Assembly (NCBI GenBank): GCA_014898415.1
Contig: RCTD01000001.1
Span: 4,278,001-4,342,000, forward strand
Direction: 5' to 3'
DNA from: Stromatinia cepivora
Taxonomy: Eukaryota; Ascomycota; Leotiomycetes; Helotiales; Sclerotiniaceae
DNA: 64,000 nt
This document shows positions 1 to 9,841 of the stretch, piece by piece. Under the pieces are notes generated by a model that saw only the letters and a list, made by a program, of their open reading frames with translations, had not been told where the DNA came from and did not search any database. Made by a program: the position numbers and the translations under genes. Position 1 is the stretch's first letter. The number at the start of each line of letters is the position of its first letter.

Positions 1-514
1 GAGTACTTCCTCGGCATAGATTGATAATTTCCATTCTCATCTTGTTTGATGGTTTGCCAAACTGTCGGGTGGTTTGTTCATCTGGTTGTTTGATTGTGTT
101 TGCGTCACGAAATTTGGTCGTATGACTTGAATAGCTTCAGAAATCCGATTCACCCCCTCATGGCAAATTACAATCACCCCGCTTAATCCTATTGTTCCTT
201 TCTAGGCGAAGGTCACAATAACATATACAATTAGCCACCCAATCCTACTTCCATCAAGATGTTCTCCTTCAAATTTCATCCTTTGCCTGCAATTTTCTTC
301 TTAAATTTAATCTTACGAGTTGGTGCTGGTATCAAGTTGAACCATCGTTCCTTCCTACAAAAGTAACGAGAAGCAAACGAGGAACAAGAATCTTTTACTT
401 TCTCACAACAACCGCATAACAACCAAAATACAAATACTGATTGAACTTTCCCTCTGGCAGGATCCACATTCTTTTACAAATAAAACATCTTACAGCAGCT
501 GGTACTACTTTACG
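1..514. other. upstream region of the GH55 gene
   Basis: No supported gene lies here. A pyrimidine- and CA-rich stretch around 405-510 directly precedes the GH55 start and is probably its 5' leader. Short open frames on both strands (for example 276-467 minus) have no recognisable content. Confidence 0.5.
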
Positions 515-3135
515 ATGGCTACCTTCTCAATTATTTCTATTTTATTGGCTCTACGATTCTTTTTCATCGTGTCTGGTGCACCTGCTCCCTTCCCATCCGA
601 TGCAGCAACTTCAGCAACATCAGCTTCCACTAATTATTGGATCGCCACAGTAAGTTCAATCATCCCTTTTCTCTTTTCTCTCATCACAAGGAAGTCATCT
701 CTAACTTCATCAGATTCAACGACAAGGTGCCCCCGCCTATGGTGATGCTTCATATCAAGTCTTCCGAAATGTTAAGGACTTTGGTGCTATTGGTGATGGT
801 AATTTAATCCTTCTCCATACAAATAATATTAAACTCACACTCACAAATCAAGGTGTAACTGATGATACCGCTGCCATCAATGCTGCAATCTCTGCAGGTA
901 ATCGTTGTGGTAAAGGCTGCGATTCGACCACTCTTACTCCTGCCCTTGTTTACTTTCCGTAAGTTTATATCCTTTAGGTTCTCAAAGTACCTACTTCGTC
1001 TGCACATTTTATTCCTTTCGATGATTGGTTCCACAGTATATCACTAACTTACTCATAGACCTGGAACATATGCCATCTCAACTCCCATCAGACAACAGTA
1101 TTTCACTCAACTCGTTGGTGATGCTATTACTCTCCCAACAATTAAAGGTCTTGCCAACTTTGCTGGCATGGCTTTGCTCGATGCAAACCCATATGATCCT
1201 GAATACAATTGGTTCACCAATCAGTAAGTTCTAATCATGCAATGATCTTGTCAACGTGGATACTAATGACCTTTTAGGAACAACTTCTACCGTCAAATTA
1301 GGAACTTTGTCATCGATATGACTGCCATGCCTTTCTCAACTGGTAGTGGTATTCATTGGCAAGTTGCTCAAGCTACATCATTGCAAAACCTTGTTTTCAA
1401 CATGAGGACTGATGGTGGAACCGAAAACAAACAACAGGGAATCTTTATGGACAATGGCAGTGGTGGTTTCATGGCCGACTTGACGTTCAATGGTGGCAAA
1501 TATGGTGCTTTCTTGGGCAGCCAACAGTTCACTTCCCGAAATTTGACCTTCAACAACTGTCAAACGGCTATCTATTTGAATTGGGCCTGGCTCTGGACAT
1601 TCCAGAACATTAAGATCAACAACTGTGGTATTGGTCTCGATATGTCGGCAGGCGGTGCAGCAATGCGCTCAGCTGGATCAGCCACAATTATGGACAGCAC
1701 CATCACAAATACCCCAATCGGCATCTCTACTGTTTACGATATCAAAGAAGCTGGAACCAATGGCACTCTTGTTATTGATAATGTCGACTTCTCCTCAAAT
1801 GTTCCAGTTGCCGTCTATGATGCCACTGCCAAATCCACCATCCTTGCAGGAAACACCAAGATCGCATCCTGGGCACAAGGAAAGATATATACTGGTGTTA
1901 ATGCTGGCCAAGCTACGCAAGGTACTCAAGATGTCGTTACCAAGCCCGCAACTCTCTTGGATTCTACTGGCAAATTATTTGGACGCACCAAGCCACAATA
2001 CGAGACTTTACCAGCCTCATCATTCTTGAGTGTCAAGTCTAATGGAGCTAAAGGTGATGGTGTTACTGATGATACCGCTGCAATTCAAGCAATTTTCGAC
2101 AAGGCTACCACTGATCAGGTTGTTTATTTTGATCATGGTGGTTATGTTGTCACTGATACCATCAAAGTTCCAAAGAACATCAGGATTACTGGCGAGATCT
2201 GGCCTATGATCATGGCAAAGGGATTCAATGATCAAAGCAATCCAAAGGCAGTCTTTCAAGTTGGTCAAGTTGGTGATACTGGCTCTGTCGAGATTTCTGA
2301 TATGGTTTTCCAAACCATCGGTCCAGCCGCAGGCGCTATACTCATTGAATGGAATGTCAAAGAGGCTTCACAAGGTTCAGCTGGAATGTGGGACGTTCAT
2401 ACAAGAATCGGTGGTAGTGCTGGTACTCAACTTCAGTCCAACACCTGCCCCAAAAACCCATCCGCAACTTATTCTGGAAACACAGCTTGTATTGGAGCTT
2501 TCATGCTTTTACACGTCACCGAACAAGCTTCAATCTACCTTGAGAATACTTGGTTCTGGGTTGCTGATCATGAACTTGATCTCGCTGATCATAGTCAAAT
2601 TGACATTTACAGTGGCCGAGGAGTCTTGGTTACTTCTGAAGAAGGACCTGCCTGGATGTATGGTACCGCCAGTGAACATAATGTTCTTTACAATTATCAA
2701 TTAACCAACGCATCCAACATCTTCATGGGAGCTATCCAAACCGAAACTCCTTACTTTCAAGCCAATCCCGATGCCACTGCACCTTTCACCGTCAATCCAA
2801 TTTATACTGATCCTTCTTTCACCGGTGGATCGCTCGCTGACAAATCATGGGGCCTTCGCATCGTTAATTCTGAGGATATCTTCGTCGCCGGCGCCGGTCT
2901 TTATTCTTTCTTTGACAACTATGGTCAAGATTGTTTATTGACGGGAAATTGCCAAAGTCACATGCTTTCGATTGAGGGTTCGGGCAATATTCACATTGTT
3001 GGCTTGTCAACCATTGGAGTTGAGAACATGGTAACTGTGGATGGAAAGAGTGGAGCATTGGATAAAGATAATCGTAACACTTTTGCCGCAACGATTGCTA
3101 TGTTCAAGGAGGCTGGTACAGGTGTTAAGTGCTAA
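515..3135 (+). CDS. secreted GH55 exo-beta-1,3-glucanase
   Basis: Five exons: 515-649, 714-798, 853-958, 1059-1223, 1278-3135, giving 782 codons; every junction is GT-AG and restores the frame. The product starts with a hydrophobic secretion signal (residues about 1-21, ending VSGAPAP), so it acts outside the cell. Two pectate-lyase-like beta-helix halves follow: the first begins VFRNVKDFGAIGDGVTDD (about residue 60), the second SVKSNGAKGDGVTDD (about residue 415). This paired VKxxGAxGDGxTDD arrangement is typical of fungal family GH55, which releases glucose or gentiobiose from beta-1,3-glucan. The conserved YLENTWFWVADHELD stretch and the GPAWMYGTASEHNVLY motif, where the general acid of the family is expected, are intact. 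Length is normal for the family. It could serve cell-wall remodelling or mycoparasitism; substrate detail is not readable. Confidence 0.93.
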
Positions 3136-3470
3136 GTTGGTAGCTTCATCTTATGGATGAATGCATGATGAATTGGGGTAAATGGGATGTGATGCACGGT
3201 GATGATACCTGGCGGATCTTTCATATTTCTTCTTTCATCATCTTCTCTTCTTCTTTGTGCACAACCTTTTTTTCGAGGCGGTGCGCAACACATAGGGTTT
3301 AGGGTGGCTGGCGTTTTTTGGGTTTGAAGAAAGATTAAGAGACGTACATAAGGGGTATGATATGTGCATATGTGCATATATGGATGGTGGATACACATGC
3401 ATGGTTTTTTAGGTAGGTAGATAGTTGACTTCAATATATTTTGAACTCGATTTTGGTTTTGCGCGTGATG

Positions 3471-3493
3471 TGAGTGAGTGAGTGAGTGAGTGA
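3471..3493. repeat. (TGAG)n microsatellite
   Basis: About six uninterrupted TGAG units lie downstream of the GH55 stop codon, in a stretch that then becomes strongly AT-rich (3540-3850). No gene is visible between 3136 and 3856. Confidence 0.85.
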
Positions 3494-3856
3494 TGAATGG
3501 TGAATGGTAATTTGTTCCGGGCTACGTATCAACTAGTTCATACGTTAATATAATTTTAAATTATATCAAATTATTTCAAATTCTTAGCTTTATTCGACTA
3601 TTAAATTTTTGAGATCTCTTTTTAATACAATTATATTAATTCTAATTTCAAATATTTTAAAATAAATTTTATTAAATTCATTATTTAAAAGTCAAATTTT
3701 GATTCAAAAACTTTTTTTGGATTCAAAAGTATCTTTGTTGAAAAATTATAATATAATTTTTAGAAAAGTTCGATTTTTGAAGGATTTTTGGAGGATTTTA
3801 GGAAGGTATTCTTGAAGAACGTTGATCGGATAATAATATTATAATATTATTTATTA

Positions 3857-4146
3857 TAATATAATAATATAATAATATAATAATATAATAATATAATAAT
3901 ATAATAATATAATAATATAATAATATAATAATATAATAATATAATAATATAATAATATAATAATATAATAATATAATAATATAATAATATAATAATATAA
4001 TAATATAATAATATAATAATATAATAATATAATAATATAATAATATAATAATATAATAATATAATAATATAATAATATAATAATATAATAATATAATAAT
4101 ATAATAATATAATAATATAATAATATAATAATATAATAATATAATA
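3857..4146. repeat. period-8 AT satellite (AATATAAT)n
   Basis: About 36 almost perfect copies of the 8-mer AATATAAT fill this stretch with no G or C. The array is flanked by self-complementary AT sequence on the left (ATAATATTATAATATTAT). It separates AT-rich sequence downstream of the GH55 gene from the GC-rich 3' part of the fasciclin pseudogene. Confidence 0.95.
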
Positions 4147-4229
4147 TTATAATAGTGGAAGACTTAGTCGTATTTAGTTTAGAAGTGATCGAATATATGA
4201 ATAAGATAATATTGATTCAGCCCCAAGAC

Positions 4230-5586
4230 ACCAAGCTTCTACTATAAGAACACCGCCCCCATTGCCCCTACGCTCATCACCACTCCCCATCCGACCCCTC
4301 CCCCTCCATCTCTTCCTGTCCCCGTTCTCTTCGCCTGTCTCTTCCCCAAACCACCCACTCGGACCCTCCCCGCCCCACTAATCCCCGGCACCGACCTCCC
4401 GTCCTTGCACTCGACGCCGTCGTAGTCGGCACAATGCCGCTCGTGAATGACGGGCTCGCCGCCCCCATCGCCCCCGCAAACGCCAGCGGCTGGGGCAATG
4501 CTCTCGGGTTCGAGACGATGCTTGTGTTAGTCGGGTTGAGGACATTGTCAATGACATGGAAGACGCCTGAGGGGGTGAGGATATCGGTTGAGATGATCAT
4601 GGCGGAGTTGATGAAGATTTTCTGGGGCGCGGTTTCGGATGTTACCGTGAGGCGGGTGGTGCCGAGGGTGGGGAGAGATTCGTTGGCGAGGCCGGAAGTG
4701 AGAAGGGTGGAGTATCCAACCTGGAGTAGTTAGTGTGCTTATTCTGTTGGGTGATTATAGGGTTCTTGGGTCTATGGTGAACGGGCGAGAATCATGTGTA
4801 CTCACAGTTCCGTTAACAACGTGATAATTCAAGATCGCTGCCAATTGTACGGAAGGCAATGAAGCAGCCGTATTTCCAATGTTCTGGAATGCCCATGCGA
4901 AGGTGCAAAAATCGTTGTATCCCCAAGAGTATTGAGAGGGCTTACAAGGGATGTATTTGTAAGTGCACCGGCAAGAGAGAGTATCGATGATGTGGAGAAC
5001 ACCATTAGTGAACATGATATCCTTGTATTTGAGTTAGTCCACTGCAAAGTATGGGACATGGGTTTGGGAAATCACAAACCCTCTCTTGTGTGCCATTTGT
5101 TTCCTTTAATCCGGTAGTAATACAGGCTTTTGTTCCATTGGAAGCGATTTCAACAACTTGACCACCCGTCACTTGGGTATACGTCCTATTTGTCAAGAGC
5201 GTTGGAACGAACTGAGCATTTTGATTGAGAGTGCTAGCTGGATAGCATCCATTCAACACATGATAAGAGAGCAAAGCCGTTACGACATCGTTTTTACCGA
5301 CTGCGGCTTTATTTGAGGGTGATATATCCGGACGTGCCGACAAACCGTAGCATTGCGCTTGAGCTACATTAGCCCCGCCCTGATGATTTAAAAAGTTTCC
5401 TCCACACTTCATCCCTCTTATATATTCACATAAAATGGCTATCAATTTTTGCAGTGATAAATGCCGCGCCCGGAGAGTAATGTCATTAGACACCTGCACC
5501 ACCTGCACCGTGTCCGGGTCCTGAGTGGTCGACCGGTGCAGCAGGAGTGGAACCTGGATTGCTAGCTGTGCTTCTATACTCGACAC
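4230..5586 (-). pseudogene. fasciclin (FAS1) domain protein, multiply frameshifted
   Basis: Minus-strand fragments read as a fungal two-domain, GPI-type fasciclin protein. Domain 1 shows VTALLSYHVLNGCYPAS, PTLLTNRTYTQVTGGQ and MFTNGVLHIIDTL; domain 2 shows LAGALTNTSLVSPLNTLGD, TTIFAPS, AFQNIG, LAAILNYHVVNGTV and GVFHVIDNVLNP. These pieces lie in different frames. One junction is a plausible intron (about 5070-5022), but TTIFAPS (frame 2) runs into AFQNIG (frame 1) within a few bases with no splice sites, about 20 residues linking the domains are absent, and the N-terminal strand (NDITL to PGAAFITAK) is also shifted. No signal peptide is joined to it. A hydrophobic tail ending GAMGAVFL plus stop at about 4245 fits a GPI signal but is out of frame with the Ser/Thr-rich linker. 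I read it as a pseudogene; assembly error is the alternative. Confidence 0.75.
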
Positions 5587-6837
5587 CGGAAATCGGGATT
5601 GGAAGGTGGGAGGGGTGAGAGAAGTGGACTATTAACTACCGGTCATGGACCGTGGCAAAGAAAATGTCACAGCACTGCAAATCATACCTCCAAAGGACCA
5701 GGATGAGGCTTTAACAATCAATCGGACGATATTATGAGTTATACGACGTCAGAAAAAAGGTATTTTTATACTAACTTTACCTACAATAGCGCGGTTTGAC
5801 TCAGGCTGATTGACTTTGCACGAATGTTAGATAATGTTTTATATGTCTGTAAAATTTTGATTATCTGGATTTGTTTGGATGTATATAAAAGTAGAAGATT
5901 TAGAGGCATCGGTACATATAGCATCATAAAGATTTTCGAGATCCTAGATGTCATGGAAATGCCTAGACCGCTTCGAGCCCCAGAATAATTCGAGATCGTT
6001 AATATCTTCTGAATATATTAAACCACACACGATTAATCCGATGCCAAGGTCGACACCTATACGATATCAAAAAATTCTGGCTCGAGATGTAAAATCTGTA
6101 GTCCGCTAAATCACTAGTAACGGCGCCGCGTCGCGCTACTCAATCCTCAAATTTCCCCCTAACCAAATAAGCGAAAACCCCGTCAAATGCCGACGCTTGG
6201 GTTGATTACCCCGCTACTAATAGCTTTTTAGAATGATAGAACTCAATTAACGCCTGTACTTCGTTACATGTATCCAGTGCAATCATGTCCTGACTTGTTC
6301 TAAGTAAGCGGTCCATTGATTCGACTTCATCGCCTACCTGATGGCGAAATCATGCCATGCCGAACTCATCGTCGGCGCAGTGTAGCCGCAAAAATCTAGA
6401 GATTTAAATGACGACACAGAGGAATGGAAGATAACTATGCTATTGCTGAACTCAGTATCGCTCCAGCCTAGTTGCGAACTATCGCGCTGGTTAAATTTTA
6501 TAACCCTTGAATGACGACAAACAAATATGAACGGAAATCCAGCTAATGCTAGGTGAACTTTAACACAAGATCCTATCGGATCAACTAGCCCAGTGGAAAA
6601 GAAAAAAAAATCTATATCATCCACAGGTTTCCCCTTAGAAATTTCTTTCCCCCAATTCCAACATCTCAAACTCACAACTTCACATCTACAACCTTATTAC
6701 CAATCAATTCATCGAATCTCTCGATCCTACATCAATAACAACAATTTATACTCATAATTACACATATCATTGCAATTGAAAGAAGAGATACTTCTTATCC
6801 TTATTCTTCCTTCATATCACCACATTGAAACATTGCT
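5587..6837. other. intergenic, no gene seen
   Basis: A minus-strand frame at 6334-6675 has no recognisable domain or codon bias and contains a poly-Phe run from a homopolymer. The last 200 bases are CA/CT-rich leader-like sequence ahead of the next transcript. Confidence 0.5.
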
Positions 6838-7455
6838 GTGCAATTGGATCTGATTTTGTACTGGGACTACCATACAAATCAACCATCTGTTTCTCAACAG
6901 CCAAACCTTCTCTTCTCGTCAACATCACCCATTAGACACTTTCGAGTTCTTCTCATATTATCGAAACATTTCTGTACACTTGGATCTGATCTTGTACTGG
7001 GACTACCATACAATTCATCCATTTCTACAATCTGTTTCTCGACGATCAAACACCTCTTCTTCGGTGTCGTCTATTAGCCACTGCCATCATTGCAACTTCG
7101 AATTCGGACATTCCCAGTCGAAGCCATCTCGTCCGTCCCTGGCATTATACCATACGGACTATTCTCTCGTCAGCGTAAATTCGGTTGAATTATTTAATTC
7201 ATCGTCTTGTCCGTCCCTGGAATCATACATACGGGCTGTTCTCTCGTCAGCATCATATACCAGATACTGTCGAATCATATAAAGCATCGCCTTCGTACAT
7301 CCCATCGAAACGATCTCGTCTGTCCCTGGAATTATACCATACGGACTATTCATCTCGTCAGTGTCACCTATTAGATATTGTCGAACCATCAACAGATTTC
7401 GAACTTTCAATCGAAACAATCTATCCCGTCCCTGGAATTATACCATACGAGATGT
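6838..7455 (+). repeat. degenerate tandem repeats upstream of the coiled-coil gene
   Basis: A motif of the form GTCCCTGGAATTATACCATACG followed by CTCGTCAG and a CGAA-rich tail recurs near 7136, 7212, 7322 and 7427. Two older relatives, sharing TTGTACTGGGACTACCATACAA, lie at about 6855 and 6990. Spacing is 75-155 bases, about 108 between the best copies. The copies differ by substitutions and small indels, so none of the three frames stays open across the array. It probably belongs to the 5' leader of the gene at 7521. Confidence 0.75.
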
Positions 7456-7520
7456 TTCCATACCTCATCCCCACCAACCTGGTTTTCTTTGATAGACCGA
7501 CCCTCTCAACAACCGCAATA

Positions 7521-8273
7521 ATGACAAACGGACTCGCGACCCGTGAAGACCCCTCAACCCACCGAACCGAGGAGGGGATGGAGTGCAGTGAGCTCGAAAC
7601 CCTTGCTGACTTCCCAATTCAGCGAGGGGAAGAAGAGATGAGGCTCGAGAGGCTCTATAAGAACCTTCTAGATGCCCCCGAAGAAGTAAGGGGATTTGCT
7701 GCCAAAAAAATCAGCAAAAAATTAAACAGCTTTGACTTGACGAGAGAGAATTGTACTTTGGAACGGGCGGCGGAGAGAAAGGAGTTGATCAGGAGTAGAA
7801 GGTTTGAGACGGACACAAACTATCGAAAGAAACTTGGAGTGAACCTTTACAAAAGGGAAATGTTGATGGACACATTGGGGCCGCTAGGGAAGATAGCGGA
7901 TAAGGAGGAGAGAAACGAATTATTTAAGGCGGAGAATGAGCGCTTGGGAGTTTTGAGGAGAGCAGCAGGCAAGGAGTGGAACGACGCATGGCACGCAAAC
8001 AAGGATTGTGCAGAAAATCTGAAGGAGGAAACGCGTGAGAGGTTATTAAACCTGGTGGATCGTGAAGGAGAAATAGCAACTGGTTTGAAGCAAAGGTTGG
8101 ATGAGATAGACGAGTGGGAAACTTATGAGATGAAGAAATATCGAGCAGGGCTGATGGAGTTACATAAGGAGTGGGAAGCGTCAAAGAAGGCCATGAGGAA
8201 AAAGCGAACGTTGCTTGATGAGTTAAGCCGGTTTCCCCAAAGAGACCTGGTTAAGAAGTTGTCTTCGAATTAA
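7521..8273 (+). CDS. charged coiled-coil protein, function unknown
   Basis: A single-exon frame of 250 codons. I chose the ATG at 7521 (context CAATAATG) over the in-frame ATG at 7185 because sequence between them is the degenerate tandem repeat, and because codon use becomes gene-like only after 7521. The product is very rich in Glu, Lys, Arg and Leu from about residue 30 to the end, with long helical heptad-like stretches (EEEMRLERLYKNLLDAPEEV, ETYEMKKYRAGLMELHKEWE). There is no signal peptide or membrane segment, so a cytoplasmic or nuclear location is likely. I do not recognise a family. Confidence 0.65.
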   Translation: MTNGLATREDPSTHRTEEGMECSELETLADFPIQRGEEEMRLERLYKNLLDAPEEVRGFAAKKISKKLNSFDLTRENCTLERAAERKELIRSRRFETDTNYRKKLGVNLYKREMLMDTLGPLGKIADKEERNELFKAENERLGVLRRAAGKEWNDAWHANKDCAENLKEETRERLLNLVDREGEIATGLKQRLDEIDEWETYEMKKYRAGLMELHKEWEASKKAMRKKRTLLDELSRFPQRDLVKKLSSN

Positions 8274-9841
8274 GGACCTTGTTTCTTCATGTTGAGAGCG
8301 GAGTAGTTAGCGTCGGAGCAGTAGCATCGGAGCTACTAGCATATGGGTAGTTTAGCAGCGGACTACAGTAGTTAGCAGCCTCTACTGATCGCTCTTTTTT
8401 TAACCAAAAAAAAAATACAAACTTTTTATCAGCGTATTTGATTTGTACCCATAACGTAAGTGCACCGTGAATGCTTTCCCGTATTTGTACGTGAAATGAT
8501 CGGTGTATTGTGCAGCCTAACAACATGATGACTTTGATAAGACATAAAATATTTTTCCAAGAAGTTGTTGTTTGCAGGCGCGAATATCGAGGGAAACCAG
8601 GTAATTAAAAAAGTGTAAAGACTTGGCAGGATTATCGATCCTTACAATTACCTGTAAGATTGTCCCAAGTACCTTGAATATTGGACACATATATATATCA
8701 TAACAGTTGTTTCATTCTTCCAGGTCGTTCTTGTCCTTGATCATGATACAATGAAAATATCCACGAGGAGGTTCGTGTGCGAGGGGTAAGATTAGTCATC
8801 ATCATTACCAACCCCAACGTGGGGAAAGTTTAAGAGAAGAGTGGAGTTTATGTTCCCTCATGAGATACAAACCTCCTCTTCAAATTTCCATCAATTTGAC
8901 AAATAAAAACCAAATTAAATGTCTGTCTACCTTTGATCTGGATCTGTCGAAGGTTGAATGATTCAATGGCATGAGAGATGATTCACATTAAGCGCAAATG
9001 TACCTCCAAGCATACCCAAGCATACGAGTACATCGCAAAATGAATCTCCATTATGCCATTACGCAAAAGGATTTGATACAATATCACAATATCACAATAT
9101 CACAATATCACAACATCCCACTGCGCCACAAAGATCATCAGTATACCTTTAGCTATTACTATTTCTATTTCTTTTTACCAACTTGCAGTTATCATCCAAG
9201 CTCATTGCTTACTTCTGCAGCATCCCCGGAATATCAACCCCCCGATGTTGGTTCCTGCCGCAAAATGGCGTCGAGCTGGAAATGAGGCATTTCTGTCCAA
9301 CATGAGGGATTTTAGCCTGCTCGAATCCGAGGGCGAGGATAAGAAATTTTATCATCTGTACCTCCTTATCAAGCTTATGGCTTGGAGCTTGCTCGGGGGG
9401 AAATCCAAATCCAGTGATAAATGCCACAATGTCACAATGTCAGAGTTTTCAAATGGGTAAATTTCAGATGTCAGTGATATCACCAGTGGAGCTGTTAATC
9501 GCGAAGATATCTACCCTTAATGACCCCTGGATTTTTTTCTTCCACCCTTGAAAAAAAGGGTATTGACCAATGGATTTCATTATTTCCCATATCTGAGGTG
9601 GGATGAGGCTGAGAAGTAAGAGAAGAAAAGATAATACTGCTATGTCTACCTGATATACTCTATAAGTGAATTGAATCCCCATGGCTATCGAAGGAAAGTG
9701 TCTTCGCTACTCGGTTCTCAATTGTGCTATTGTTTCTTGTACATTCACCTGCCTTTCAGGAGCTGCATTTTGAGCATTTGTTCGCATCATACTCAAAACC
9801 AGAGCGGAGAATAAACATAATTCTCGAGCACCAGTACTGAG
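8274..9841. other. intergenic region with a short (AATATCAC)n repeat
   Basis: About 1.6 kb without a supported gene. At 9079-9112 there are four tandem AATATCAC units. Small frames at 8998-9285 and 9245-9460 lack any recognisable content. The final part (9700-9841) is the promoter and leader of the K+ transporter. Confidence 0.5.

Noticed and set aside
6334..6675. 113-codon minus-strand frame
   Set aside because: No domain, no codon bias, a Phe run from a homopolymer, and no conserved-looking N-terminus.
7185..7520. In-frame N-terminal extension of the coiled-coil gene
   Set aside because: The extension consists of the decayed tandem repeat, whose copies fall in different frames; the ATG at 7521 starts the gene-like codons.
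9079..9112. AATATCAC repeats as a CRISPR-like array
   Set aside because: Units are directly adjacent with no spacers; this is a simple microsatellite in a eukaryote.
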